Assembly (NCBI GenBank): GCA_950022655.1
Contig: OX465592.1
Span: 6,914,044-6,978,043 of the forward strand
Length of the DNA stretch: 64,000 nucleotides
From: Alentia gelatinosa
Taxonomy: Eukaryota > Annelida > Polychaeta > Phyllodocida > Polynoidae
Reading direction: 5' to 3'
The translations under genes were made by a program, and so were the position numbers. Below the pieces are notes generated by a model, which had not been told where the DNA came from, did not search any database, and saw only the letters and a program-made list of their open reading frames with translations. Each line of letters starts with the position of its first letter. The first letter of the stretch is position 1. Positions 11,701 through 21,500 of this stretch are shown piece by piece.

Positions 11701-14418
11701 ACCTATTATCGCCCAGACAGACGCAGCAAATGGTCAACTTGAGTCGAGATGAAGAGGACCCCATCGTGTCTTCTGAACCCGTCTGCTGTCCACATAAAAA
11801 CCACACGCACGAAGCGTTATTAAAGGTTCACATCAAAACATGGATGTCGTCAGAACAACCCCGATAAGCAGACTACCCCGATAAGTATACTACCCCAGTA
11901 AGCGGACTGCCCCAGTAAGCAGACTGCCCTGGTAAGCAAACCGCCCGAGTGAGCAGACCACCCCAATAAACAGGCTGCCCGGGTAAGCAGACCATCGTAG
12001 TAAGCAGACCACTCCAGTAAGCAGACCACCTTAGTAGCCAGACCACCCCAGTAAGCAGACTACCCCAGTAAGCGGACTACCCCAGTAAGTGGACTACCCC
12101 AGTAAGCAGACTGCCCCAGTAAGCAGACTGCCCCAGTAAGCGGACTACCCCAGTAAGCAGACTACCCCAGTAAGCAGACTACCCCAGTAAGCAGACTACC
12201 CCAGTAAGTGGACTACCCCAGTAAGCAGACTGCCCCAGTAAGCGGACTGCCCCAGTAAGCGGACTGCCCCAGTAAGTGGACTACCCCAGTAAGTGGACTG
12301 CCCCAGTAAGTGGACTACCCCAGTAAGCAGACTGCCCCAGTAAGCAGACTACCCCAGTAAGCAGACTACCCCAGTAAGCAGACTGCCCCAGTAAGCGGAC
12401 TACCCCAGTAAGCAGACTGCCCCAGTAAGCGGACTACCCCAGTAAGCGGACTACCCCAGTAAGCAGACCACCCCAGTAAGCAGACTACCCCAGTAAGCAG
12501 ACTACCCCAGTAAGCAGACTACCCCAGTAAGCGGACTGCCCCAGTAAGCGGACTACCCCAGTAAGCGGACTGCCCCAGTAAGCGGACTACCCCAGTAAGC
12601 GGACTACCCCAGTAAGCGGACTGCCTAGGTAGGCAGGCAGCCCCAGTAAGCAGATCATCTAAGTAAGTGGACTACCCCAGAACTCTGAAAACTCCCCAAT
12701 ATTTTAACACCCCCCCCCCCCCCACCCCACCCCATACCCATCTTTGCGCACATACTTCACTACCCACATCCCTCCCCATATGAAAAAGTGGATTTCTATG
12801 TTAAAGTGGGGAGATTACCTTGAGGCTGAGATCGTGCACCTTGAGCTTGGCTTTCTGCACGAGTTCGCCGAGACTGAGCCCGGCCCCGTCCTCCTCCTTG
12901 TCGACCCCGAGCTCCGACTCCTCCTCGGCGCTGACGTCACGCTCCGAGCCCGAGTCGGAGCCGCTCGGGTCGTCCTCGTCGTCCTTCGGGTCGTCGGCGT
13001 CCGTGTCCATCTCCAGGTCCGACGCGTCCGACGCTGTGACGTCATGATACACGGCTCAGTTATGGCGACTCTCAGCAGCAATTATGTATACATGTACTAT
13101 AAACGATGGTTTTGTGGACAGGCGGCTGTGAACCACAAGAGGTTGACGCATAGTAATACACGACCGCTAGATAGAGTATCTTGACATCAACCTCGAGTGG
13201 TTTACAGAGTCGTCTATTGCATTTATTATCCATCTTTTCAAATAAATTAAAACCAGTAGTTGCCATATTAAAGGGTATGACAATAGGGACTATTTCTTTG
13301 GTCTTCATGGTTTTGAGGCCGTGTACCACAGATTTAACCTGTATACCGTATCAGAGAATTTCACAATCATGGCGGCAAGAATGCGATGAATGTGCTTAAC
13401 CAGACCGATGCATCTCAGCAAATATGCATGCGATTATTCAAAACCTAGCATGACAACCAAAACGTGAGTAATCTGGCTATATCTTGTGTGTTGATGGAAC
13501 CAGCACTTTAAACTTCCAGTTATCACTTACCGTGGGCCGGCACCTCAAAGTCGCTGTCATCTGAGCTGTCCTCGAGGCCACCAAAGTTGAGCTGGATCAG
13601 ATGTTTCTGGACTGGTTTGACGCGCCGCTTGTGAGGGTCACGCTCCACTGGAGATGGAACAGTACGAGGATTAGGTAAAATATTCACTCCCTCATCTCCA
13701 CTGTGGACAGGGCTGGTTACACTGGCTATATCAGTATATGAGGATCAATCACATTGACCAACCATGCCAATTGGAACTATACTACATGCTATGGTACGGT
13801 ACATGTTTTATTCACCTGCACATTCGTATTAATTGTCATTGTCATTATAAGATATTTGCAATTGGCAAACGGTACTAGTCATTCTATAATGTAATCCTAA
13901 AATCAAATCTTAATCAACAAAGGGAACCCTCAAAATAAAAATTCGTCAGTCTTGGGCTTGGAAATAAATCAGTGCATTTCCATGTGAATTGTGATAGCCA
14001 GATCGGATTGGGAAACGTTTGATGTAATAACCCCTACAACTAGAAATATAAAACCATTCGCTGGAGAATTCGGAAGGCTCGTGACAATCATAATAATCAG
14101 TAATATAGTACAAAATAGACTTCTACAGCCAGTATTGAGTACAGTAGAACCAACACTGCGGAGTCGGGGTTGAATACTGGCCCGTCCCGGCCTTTGCCAG
14201 GCCTTGCCCCGGCAGCCGCGGTGGTCAAGCCCGACCGGGCAAGCACTGCATATCTACTGGCCCAGCAGAGCGTGTGGAGGTTTTTCGACTAAGAATGACC
14301 ACATACTATTGAAGCTCCTTCTCGGATTCGATTGAATTCATTCCCCTTGATACTTACGCATTGTTTTGTACAGAAACCCGACGCTGGAGTCAGCGACCTC
14401 ATCTGCGAGGTCCGCCAT
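2628..14418 (-). CDS. PHF14: PHD finger protein 14, 5' eleven coding exons (partial)
   Basis: PHF14 is a nuclear chromatin reader. Its PHD1-zinc knuckle-ePHD (PZP) module binds the histone H3 tail, and in vertebrates it works with HMG20A, RAI1 and TCF20 (family knowledge). Exons on the minus strand are 14358-14418, 13531-13647, 12819-13033, 11703-11782 (or 11785), 8274-8329, 7791-7891, 7077-7132, 4972-5083, 4458-4552, 3629-3671 and 2628-2765. All join in phase to give 358 residues. Residues 22-59 carry KRRVKPVQ and DSSDDSDFEV, as near the start of vertebrate PHF14. Residues 61-131 are acidic. PHD1 ligands are C150, C153, C167, C170, H175, C178, C201 and C204. The knuckle/ePHD has C212, C215, H232, C235, C268, C271, C282, C285, C290, H295, C298, C322 and H325. 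The stretch before PHD1 is about 150 residues, much shorter than in human. The C-terminal PHD fingers lie outside the window. The first exon (20 codons) is the least certain. Confidence 0.93.
3080..3500. repeat. Family H dispersed repeat (intron 10), with a chance ORF
   Basis: The segment at about 3340-3500 (AAAACATGGAAAACA, GGCCATGGAAT, TTCAAACCACTGTTTA) recurs at about 9440-9600, 29505-29650 and 38880-39010. A 135-codon minus-strand ORF (3080-3487) runs through it. Because the repeat is dispersed and the other copies are not open, I treat the ORF as non-genic. Confidence 0.6.
3629..3671 (-). CDS. PHF14: PHF14 coding exon 10
   Basis: 43 nt. Completes C298 and encodes AQREGLLSEASPDE (299-312). 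Acceptor TTTGCAG, donor GAG|GTAAGT, phase 0 out. The fit to the conserved ePHD sequence after HVTC confirms both junctions. Confidence 0.93.
4458..4552 (-). CDS. PHF14: PHF14 coding exon 9
   Basis: Residues 267-297 plus two bases of C298. Contains DCSLCEDERF, TGVCISCDAGMCR and FFHVT, the centre of the extended PHD. Acceptor ATTTCAG|GAT, donor TG|GTGAGT (phase 2). Copies of the acceptor region are repeated in the upstream intron (4560-4830). Confidence 0.94.
4560..4830. repeat. Tandem repeat derived from the PHF14 exon 9 acceptor region
   Basis: About two units of roughly 116 bp, each made of two diverged half-units. The motif CCTGAAATAGAGCA is aligned at 4552, 4667 (one change), 4730 and 4784. 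The copies near 4650-4670 and 4766-4786 also carry CACATAGTGAG, which corresponds to CACAGAGCGAG inside exon 9. On the minus strand these are decoy acceptors: one keeps TTTCAG and one has TTTAAG. Confidence 0.7.
4972..5083 (-). CDS. PHF14: PHF14 coding exon 8
   Basis: Completes R229 and encodes residues 230-266: WVHIVCALYIPGVAFGDVD through YTKWGAK, the highly conserved N-terminal half of the ePHD. Acceptor GTTTCAG|G, donor AAG|GTAAGT, phase 0 out. Confidence 0.95.
5565..6285. mobile_element. Large foldback (inverted-repeat) element
   Basis: Two arms of about 330 bp face each other around a loop of about 45 nt (5898-5942) in PHF14 intron 7. The inner arms are nearly identical, for example ATCTATCGCGATGACCTATA (5773 region) against its reverse complement near 6045-6065, and GTGATAGATATTTCCTG against its complement near 5966-5985. 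The outer arms are more diverged but alignable to about 5565 and 6285. There is no ORF. It could be a MITE or Foldback element. A transcript would form a long hairpin. Confidence 0.8.
7077..7132 (-). CDS. PHF14: PHF14 coding exon 7
   Basis: Residues 211-228 plus two bases of R229: HCELCPNSGGIYKETDAG. This is the zinc-knuckle/ePHD start, with C212 and C215. Acceptor TTCCCAG, donor AG|GTATGA (phase 2). Confidence 0.93.
7450..7673. mobile_element. pogo/Tigger-like TIR fragment with internal duplication
   Basis: The right end reads AAGTGGGGTTACACTGTA, i.e. TA plus CAGTGTAACCCCACTT on the other strand. A similar end, CAGTGAAACCCCGCTTAAG, lies next to TA at about 44831. Inside, a unit of about 77 bp (GGGGTTAAAATAAACTAAA..) is present twice (about 7493 and 7570). 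The TA flank and CAGTG..ACCCC terminus suggest a Tc1/mariner-pogo-type MITE. Confidence 0.5.
7791..7891 (-). CDS. PHF14: PHF14 coding exon 6
   Basis: Completes G177 and encodes residues 178-210, CYGIAESQS..EPWFCDACKAGVKP, closing PHD1 with C178, C201 and C204. Acceptor TTTTTAG|GT, donor CCG|GTCAGT (phase 0). The Ser-rich insert before EPWFC is also seen in vertebrate PHF14. Confidence 0.93.
8274..8329 (-). CDS. PHF14: PHF14 coding exon 5
   Basis: Completes S158 and encodes EEEDEIVECDGCGVSVHE (159-176), giving PHD1 ligands C167, C170 and H175. Acceptor AAAACAG|T, donor GAAG|GTACAA (phase 1). Confidence 0.93.
8995..9245. repeat. Family G dispersed repeat (intron 4)
   Basis: Starts TTATCTCACCTCTGGTACCAG and continues TTTAGCCATAGGAA..; it includes GGTGAGATAA and ACAATTCTCGATCCA. 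It matches 28940-29310, and in part 35590-35890, 48725-48870 and 57150-57440. Non-coding. Confidence 0.6.
9440..9600. repeat. Family H dispersed repeat copy
   Basis: Carries GACTGATAAAACATGG, GGCCATGGAATGGGGCTGG and TTTGAACCACTGTTTA, the same block as 3340-3500. A 65-codon ORF here is not open in the other copies. Confidence 0.55.
10395..10410 (+). repeat. Poly-G run after a GT microsatellite
   Basis: A 16-nt G run follows (GT)n in PHF14 intron 4. Similar homopolymers lie at 911-932 (C), 12710-12723 (C), 16046-16061 (G), 47610-47625 (C) and 49443-49459 (G, again after GT repeats). Confidence 0.85.
11190..11345. repeat. Family F dispersed repeat copy
   Basis: TTTTATCCTACCCTGTCACG, then CACCAGTGGCATATAAA and GGCATACAGTT. 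Better copies are at 15334-15498 (opposite orientation) and 35278-35470. Confidence 0.55.
11703..11785 (-). CDS. PHF14: PHF14 coding exon 4
   Basis: Residues 132-157 plus two bases of S158. Ends KLTICCVCLGDN, with C150 and C153 of PHD1. The acceptor region reads ACAGCAG, a tandem NAGNAG site: the exon starts at 11785 (adding a Gln codon) or at 11782. Both keep frame. Donor AG|GTAACT. Confidence 0.9.
11862..12690. repeat. 17-bp minisatellite in PHF14 intron 3
   Basis: Roughly 48 head-to-tail units of CCCCAGTAAGCRGACTR, diverged at both ends and very regular in the middle (about 12050-12620). Units vary mostly at position 11-12 (GCAG, GCGG or GTGG) and at the last bases (CTA or CTG). The array fills most of the 1-kb intron between exons 3 and 4. 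Confidence 0.95.
12819..13033 (-). CDS. PHF14: PHF14 coding exon 3 (acidic region)
   Basis: Completes A60 and encodes residues 61-131. It is Asp/Glu/Ser-rich (for example DADDPKDDEDDPSGSDSGSE) and ends KAKLKVHDLSLK. Acceptor CGTCACAG, donor AAG|GTAATC, phase 0. GC-rich compared with its surroundings, as expected for coding sequence here. Confidence 0.88.
13085..13345. mobile_element. Family B foldback element copy
   Basis: Starts ATAAACGATGGTTTTGTGGA, includes CAGGCGGCTGTGAACCAC, then TCAACCTCGAGTGGTTTACAG and TTTATTATCCATCTTTTC. It is related to 37640-38060 and 2172-2610. It begins only about 50 nt upstream of the PHF14 exon 3 acceptor. Confidence 0.65.
13400..13508. repeat. Family C partial copy
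   Basis: GCATGCGATTATTCAAAACC, then TATATCTTGTGTGTTGATGG matches one end of the family C elements at 15499-15791 and 34564-34975 in inverted orientation. The other end is missing. Confidence 0.55.
13531..13647 (-). CDS. PHF14: PHF14 coding exon 2
   Basis: Residues 22-59: ERDPHKRRVKPVQKHL..LEDSSDDSDFEVPAH. This corresponds to the N-terminal KRRQVKP and DSSDDSDF of vertebrate PHF14. Acceptor ATCTCCAG|TG, donor CACG|GTAAGT (phase 1). Confidence 0.9.
14358..14418 (-). CDS. PHF14: PHF14 coding exon 1 with start codon
   Basis: ATG at 14418, context AAAATGG. Encodes MADLADEVADSSVGFLYKTM plus one base. Donor C|GTAAGT. The phase matches exon 2 and no stop intervenes. Vertebrate PHF14 starts at about the exon 2 equivalent, so this short leader rests on phase and splice signals only. 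Confidence 0.7.
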
Positions 14419-15176
14419 TTTCCAAAGTTTCAGTTTTTCTATTTGTAACTCTCCGTCTTCACAATAGATGGCGTCTTGATACAAGCGCAGTGAAGTACAT
14501 CCACAATCACTTGTCGAGTGATCCTGAGACAACAATGGGCAGAGTTATGCTTCCATTGTTATCCTTAGAAAGATGTGGATGAGTGATACCATTCGCGTTG
14601 AAATTGTTTTCATTTTCTTAAACTGGACCAGATCGTCCCTCTGGTGGTGAACCTCGAAATTAATCGAGAATGACACTGGTACCCGCGTTTCTATGCTAAG
14701 CTCATTAGTGGCTGGGTACCAGCAGATCGACACTACGCTGTGTGGAAAGCCGCAAACAGGGTAAGTCACTTCTGTTGCTGTTTTTTCAACACTGCGGGCT
14801 GCATATAAAATAATTAAGTAGTGTCATTTCTCATGATGGATAAATATACCCCTTTGATATTATGTAGGCCATGATATTACCTTGACAAAGGTGATTTCAC
14901 AAAGGAGACGAGTATGACATTGACCGGTCCAGCATATATTTGAGCGATAATGGGGGAGTGTATCGAATTTGCAGACGAATCTCAAAAGACGACCCCTCTC
15001 CAGTTGACAACCATATGACATCATAATTATTATTCATATGCATTATTATCTCCATTATAATTAATGTACTCACCAGAATTTATATTCAGTTGAGGCAGTT
15101 TCCCCCTTTTCAAGGGAATTTTTTTTTTTTTCAATTTCATTTTAATCCTTTTTATACAATTCCATTTTCTTTTATA

Positions 15177-15498
15177 AAACCAAGAGAAAATAAAATCGTA
15201 AAACTGGATGAGTTTTAATCTTGGCCACCATATGCCACGACTGGAGTATGACAAAGTGACTTCATGAGGCGAAGCCGAGTTGAGTCCGGAGTCAAAACTC
15301 CATGAGTGGAATGCGGTGGCCAAGATTAAAACGAATCAAGTTCTGATTTTATCCCACCCTGTCTCCTCGATTTTGGAATATTACGTGATAACAATTCTAT
15401 ATGCCACTAGTGGCATATAAAACTCTGTATGCCAGTCAGCATGGCATACAGAAACTCAATGTTAAGCCTATGGGATTTTATATTAGGGGTGGGATAAA
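15177..15498. mobile_element. Family F element, long copy
   Basis: 15334-15498 is an inverted match to 35278-35455, sharing CCACTAGTGGCATATAAAAC, GGCATACAGA and GATTTTATATTAGGGGTGGG. The left part contains an inverted pair (GTTTTAATCTTGGCCACCA against GGTGGCCAAGATTAAAAC, about 15211-15332). The right end is cut by, or abuts, a family C element. Confidence 0.65.
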
Positions 15499-15791
15499 GT
15501 GCTGATTCCACCAACACACAACACAAGATATAGCGAGATTAGTCATGATTTGGCTGTCTTGCCAAATCTTGCTAGGTTTTGAATAATCACATGCATGTTT
15601 GCCGCGATGCATCTTGAGGTGTCGCTGTGGTGGAGCACCAAAGTATACTCACGATATCATGAAAAAGTACACACATCATCGCGCATGGTGTATCGTCACA
15701 AAGGAGGTACAACATATCGCAACACTGTAGTCTGTAAGATATAACAAGATATACCACGGCAAATCCATGTGTTGGGGGAAACCCGCCCTTT
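15499..15791. mobile_element. Family C TIR element
   Basis: Left end GTGCTGATTCCACCAACACA, right end TGTGTTGGGGGAAACCCGCC (inverted, degenerate). Body has AAGATATAGCGAGATTAG, TGCCGCGATGCATCTTGAG and CACGGCAAATCCATG. Further copies are at 27470-27823 and 34564-34975. Confidence 0.7.
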
Positions 15792-16484
15792 AATTAGGCC
15801 TAAAGGCCGTCCACCATTGCGACTGGAGATTGATGGTCGCAGAGCCATCTTAACCCTATCTCCTCCCGTTCTCCGATAGTTCTTGCCCCTTGATTCTTTC
15901 CTTGATCTTACCTCAATCGTGGCTGCTGCTCCACTTTGGTGACCAGGTTTTTCCCAGGCCCCAATGGAGCAGCTCTCAATCTCCGGTATGGAGCACTGTG
16001 GAGGGTTGTGGAGCACCGCTAGGAGTTTGAGCACCGACCGTCGTAGGGGGGGGGGGGGGGGAATCGGGACTCTAGCTCCACTACAGCTACACTATTGGCG
16101 ACTGGGAGCCGATCGGTATCAATCTCCAGTGGATTGGCGCAATGGAGCACGGCTTTACCAGCAACTACATGATATTCAAAATCAGAAATATTTCCTCTTC
16201 TCTTCATGGCCCCAACTGACACTATGTACTTCAAAATATGTCCAATCTCTACTCTAGTTTTTTTGGGGGTTTTTTCTGGAAATTCTTCAGTGGGGGGTTC
16301 TTCGAAACCTTACGTATTTAGTGCTAATAGAAATTCAGGTTAGAACTGATAGAAGATTTTACTTTAAGAAAATGTAGAATAGAAATTAGAATATCAAATG
16401 TATAGATTATGTCACAAAACCAACAACTCCTGATTTTAAATTGAAGGTTTATTTAATTATACTTGTTGTTTATACATGAGTTTT

Positions 16485-16519
16485 GACACAGCGTTTCGGC
16501 CAATGTTGGCCTTCTTCAG
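16485..16519 (-). ncRNA. Hammerhead-ribozyme-like motif of a Penelope-like element
   Basis: Read on the minus strand the core is CUGAAGA, then a stem AGGCC-AACAUU-GGCC, then GAAAC, a 5-nt loop GCUGU, and GUC. This fits the hammerhead order CUGANGA / stem II / GAAA / stem III / NUH with a 2-bp stem III (AC with GU), the compact form known from Penelope-like retroelement terminal repeats. Stem I is weak: only GAGT upstream with ACTC downstream pairs clearly. Surrounding DNA (about 16380-16560) is probably a PLE terminal fragment. Cleavage activity is not shown. Confidence 0.55.
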
Positions 16520-18132
16520 GTATACATACTCTCATTAAAATAGATGATAATCAAGTGGAAAGATTGAAAAAAATTCCAGTAAAGATGGAGCTTTGAATTC
16601 GATTCAATTTATATCGTAACAGTTATAGTGAAAACTATAGTCATCATTCTGAAATACCAATAACACTCATAGAATTTGATAATTTTGTATGGTGCTTATC
16701 TTAGAGCGTTTATCAACGTTAAGCCTTCTGTCTAGTTCACATGGTACCCGGTTACAACAGAGTTGGTTCAGGTAAGCGATCAGCAGAAATTAGGTTAAGT
16801 TCAGTTACTTGTAGCATATGTAATAAAACTTGCTATGTTCATAGACAATTTGGCATTTAATCCAATTCAGGCTTTGTGTATGGGGATGGATGCAGCGTAT
16901 GTTATGTGGGCTATCTGTGTCTATAAATAGATGCACATGGTCGTCTCTCTATTCTATGTGCCTCATATGAACTTTGTATAGGCAGCGCACTATATTGTCT
17001 CACCAGTCAGTTTTCTGCATTGTTTTGGGATTTATCGGCAGGAAATACATGCCATTTTATTATCCACCTATTACGGTGTCTCCATACTAAATCTATAGGG
17101 ACTGTGTAACCAACTACTTAAAATAACCAACTACTTAAAAAGATGTTTAAACTTTCAAAAAGGGCAGATTATACTGTGAGTGATACTAGAATACTAGAAG
17201 CTCGGCAAAGGTAAAACTTGATAATTCTACATTTAATTTACCTATACCAATAACTTTGAAAAAGTGGTTAAAATCAGTAACCTTTGATAGTTCTGAAACT
17301 CCAGCCTTCGCTAAGAGTTTATAAAACGGATGGACCTTAGTGAACTATGATTTCTGGGCCATAGAGTTGTGTAATATAAGATCATAGTACTTGGTAAATG
17401 GAGGCTGGAAGATAACGATTGCTACTATCTATAGAGCAGTGAATGAAAAGCGCATGTGATCTTCGTTATACCAGAGATAACGTATCACTATGCCGTGTGA
17501 TATGACGAGCTTTTGACTTCAAAATAGCACCTGAACTTCTGTATGGGTATGATAAGAAAGGGGCCATCCATAAAGTATGCGCGCAGAATTTCTGAAATTT
17601 TAGACCCTCTTTAAACCCCCTTCCCAATCTTTACACAATGGAACAGAGAAGGAGAATATGCCAAATTTTCAAAATTTATGAACTCCCTACCCCCAAACCC
17701 CAACCCATCATTGGGTACTTACTTTGTGGATGGCCCTAAACTTGTTTTTAAGTACTTATAAATCAGTTGATTTTCGGTGAATAAAGTAGAGTAAAACTTG
17801 ATTGAAATTGGGAACGGGTGAAAGAATTGGTTGTAAATATAAAACGCTAATGGCCTTGTACCTCCAATGACATCTCTCAGTGTGCTTGATGTGGTTAGCG
17901 TGTTACACTGAAATATCGTTCTGACCTAATTAACCTTCATTCTCATGTTTTTAAAACATTGAGTTCAGGATACGAGGCAAAAACATGTCTAATTGTAACC
18001 GGAAAACAATTTAGTGTCTGAGGGAAGTAGGTGTTCCATTAGCGTCAATAGCTCTGACGAAATTAGTAAACATAAACCTGAATATTTAGTAGAAAGTTCG
18101 GTTTCGTATTTATCCTACCCCATCTCACCGAT

Positions 18133-18305
18133 TGTGGTGTATTTGGGTGAAAGATGGCTTCAGTTAACTCTGATTATACAGACAACAACAACCTGTAACT
18201 GCTCTTATGGATCGCCGACTCCATGTGCTGCTCAGCGTTTTATTTCAGGTCTCACTACACAGAATATATATTTAAGGTCTCACAACACAGAGTATATATA
18301 TAATA
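18133..18305 (-). repeat. Gypsy-1 3' LTR
   Basis: 173 bp, identical to 23022-23194. On the element's strand it begins TATTATATATATACTC and ends ATACACCACA. The TATATATATAC at the start could serve as a promoter element. Confidence 0.95.
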
Positions 18306-18317
18306 CTCCTCCCTTTT
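18306..18317 (-). other. Gypsy-1 polypurine tract
   Basis: AAAAGGGAGGAG on the minus strand, immediately before the 3' LTR: the expected plus-strand DNA primer site. Confidence 0.85.
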
Positions 18318-18511
18318 AAGTTGTTTCTTTGTATACCTTTACAACTCAAATAATGGGCAATACTCTGTTACAGTAGGTATAGTTAAAACTTCATGAGTAG
18401 CTGGCTTTTTGCGTTCACTGATAGTCACAGAAACTATATTTGTAGATACACACAATGTTAACTACATTGACTCAATGTTTCTTTACCTGACTCATAACCA
18501 TACTCAACATT

Positions 18512-21500
18512 TTATAAATTCAGTTTCTCTGGTGGTTTACTTAGTCTGGTTGACTTTCGAATAGTGGGAGTCAAAACTGGAGCTGTCTTTTGAGTTGTTT
18601 TGTTTGGTGTAGGAGGCAGAAGATTAGGTGTAGGAGGCACATCGCTGTCTTGCTGATTAGCCTTATGGTCAGTTGATGAAATACTGGGGGTAGGCATGGC
18701 AGCAGGGCCTCTGGCCATCGGTGGTGGGTGTGCAATGGAAGTAGGCACTGGAGTAGCATCCACATCGTTGTTGTTCTCACGATAATGTGGCTCCGTAGGT
18801 ACTCGGACACGAATGTGGTCAATGTGCCTTTTCCACAGTCGTCCATCCTCGAGATGTACTGTATAGGTAACAGGACCTAATTTCGATTCTAATACTCCGG
18901 GCATCCATTTGGGCATACCAGCAAAGTTCACTACCCATACTGCATCTCCAACATAGAATTCACGCTTGGTGGACTGGTGATTCTTAATTGCAGCTGATTG
19001 TCTCTCTAACACCTTTGCTGATACTGAGGGCCTCAGTACATCTAGTAAGAAACGTGGCTTTCGTTTCATCAAAAGTTCAGCTGGTGTTTGTCCAGTGGTG
19101 GTCTGTGGTGTGACTCTATACCTTGCTAGAAAACGATATACTCTAGCCTCAAGTTCTTCTCCCGGTGTTTTTCTTAGTCCTCCCTTGAGCGTCTGCACAG
19201 CTCTCTCGGCCAAACCATTACTTGCCGGGTGATATGGTGATGTACATACATGTTTGATAGCATTCTGTTTGCAGAAGTCTTTAAATTCTGAACTGGTGAA
19301 ACAGGTACCATTATCGCTGACAAGCATCACCGGAAGACCATGAGTGGCAAAAGTCTGTCTTAATTTGTTGATAGTTGCTTTCGATGTGGAGGTATTCATC
19401 ACATGTGCATCAATGTATTTGGAATGTGCATCCACAATTACCAAAATCATTTTTCCTTCAAAAGGACCTGCATAGTCCACATGGACTCTATGCCATGGTT
19501 TTCCTGGCCACTCCCATGGATGTAGTTGGGAAGGTGGTGGAGACTTTGATTGTATTTGGCATTGCTGACATTCTTTCACTTTTCGTTCAATCTCAGCATC
19601 AATACCTGGCCACCATACATAGCTGCGAGCCAAAGATTTCATTCTTACAATTCCTGGATGTGATTCATGTAATTCCTCGAGAACCCTGTCGCGTGCTTGA
19701 GGCGGAATAATAACTCTAGCGCCCCACAACAGGCACCCTTGTTCCGAAGATAGTTCTTCCCTCCTGCGATAGTAAGGAGATATCTCTTCCCTTACTTCGT
19801 AAGGCCAACCTTGTACAACATGCTGGTGTACTGATGACAGGATTGGGTCTTTAGCAGTCCAGGCAGCCACCTGTGGGGCAGTCACCATGCTAGATCCCAG
19901 GACCTCAAAAGAGAGTACGATCTCCGCAGGCACAGGTACCGATGATGGCGGCATGGCTACCGGTAAACGACTAAGTCCATCAGCATTTCCGTGGTACTTG
20001 CCTGGCTTGTACTCTAGTTTATATTGGTAATTTGACATAATCAATGACCAGCGTTGCAGCCTTGCCGTTGACATCGGGCTGATAAGTTTGTCTTCCTTGA
20101 GTGGACCCAACAGCGGTTTATGGTCTGTTTCAATGACAAACTCTCGTCCATAGATGTACTTATGGAATTTGCTTACCCCAAAGATGATAGCCAGTCCCTC
20201 GCGTTCAATTTGGGCATAGTTCTTCTCTGCCGGCGCCAGAGATCTGGATGCAAACGCGATAGGTTTGTCTGAACCATCAGACATTCGATGAGAGAGTACC
20301 GCACCTACACCATACGGCGATGCATCACAGCCCAAAACCAGGGGCAATGACGGATTGTACGGCACCAGAACCTGCGACGAAAGCAGCAGTTGTTTCGATT
20401 TGATGAAAGCTTGTTCTTGGTCTGGTCCCCATTTCCAGATAACTTCCTTCTGTAATAGTTGGTTCAGGGGTGCGAGTGTGGAACTAAGATCCCTAAGGAA
20501 CTTGTGATAATAGTTCACCATCCCCAGGTAACTGCGGAGTTCACTCACATTGGTAGGTCTCGGAGCCTTCTGTAGTGCTTCTACCTTTTCTGTAGTCGGG
20601 TGGATTCCTTGAGCATCCAGCTTGTGACCTAGATAGACAACGGAATCTCGGAGAAAAACACACTTCTCACCTCTTAGGCGAAGCCCTGCCTGCTGCAGTC
20701 GACCCAGTACAGTCGTCAAGTTTTGATGTGCCTCCTCCCTTGTCCTGCCCGACACCAAAATATCATCCAGATAGACCGTCACCATGGGTATACCCTGCAA
20801 TAATTGTTCCAGGATTCTCTGAAAGATACCTGGTGCTGAAGATACCCCAAAACACAGACGCGTATACTGGAATAAACCTTTGGTTGTATTGATTGTAGTG
20901 AGCTCACGAGATTCCTCACTCAGGACTACTTGTTGGTATGCATGACTAAGATCTAGTTTAGAAAAACACACACCTCCAGCTAGTTTCTGATACAAGTCAT
21001 CAATGTTGGGAATTGGATACTTATCAACCTTAGCAGCTTTGTTTACAGTTAGTTTGTAGTCCCCACATATACGCACTTCCCCATTTGGTTTCAAAATTGG
21101 GACAATAGGTGCATGCCAATCTGCAAATTCAACCTTTTTGATAACACCATCACATTCAAGACGATCTAACTCAGCTTCAACTTTGCTTTTGAATGACCAA
21201 GGTAGAGGCCTAGCTCGAAATTGTTGTGGTTTAGCATCACGGTCAATGTACAGTTTCGCTTCATAACCTTTCAACTTACCAAGGCCTGGTTTGAATAGTT
21301 CTGGAAACAACTTCTTGTAGTCTACCTCAGAGAGTACATGCACAGATGACCAATCTAGACGTAACTGTTCAATCCAATCACGACCTAGTAGACATGGTCC
21401 ATACCCTTCAACCACCAATGCATCAAGTTGTAATGACTGACCTGCATGCTGTACATTCAATGTCACACGACCAAGTGGAAGAAGACTTGCACCTGAAAAC

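Larger units (their letters stand above)
14419..18132. other. PHF14 upstream / intergenic region with repeats
   Basis: It must contain the PHF14 promoter and 5' UTR (just above 14418), but I see no clear promoter motif. It holds family F (15177-15498), family C (15499-15791), a poly-G run (16046-16061) and a Penelope-like terminal fragment with a ribozyme-like motif (16485-16519). The stretch 16600-18100 shows no gene or repeat I can name. A truncated family F end (TTTATCCTACCCCATCTCACCG) directly abuts Gypsy-1. Confidence 0.6.

Noticed and set aside
11862..12690. CRISPR array
   Set aside because: The 17-bp units are directly adjacent without spacers, inside an animal gene intron; it is a minisatellite.
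13991..14173. 60-codon ORF upstream of PHF14 exon 2
   Set aside because: Low-complexity intronic reading frame with no domain and no repeat of it elsewhere.
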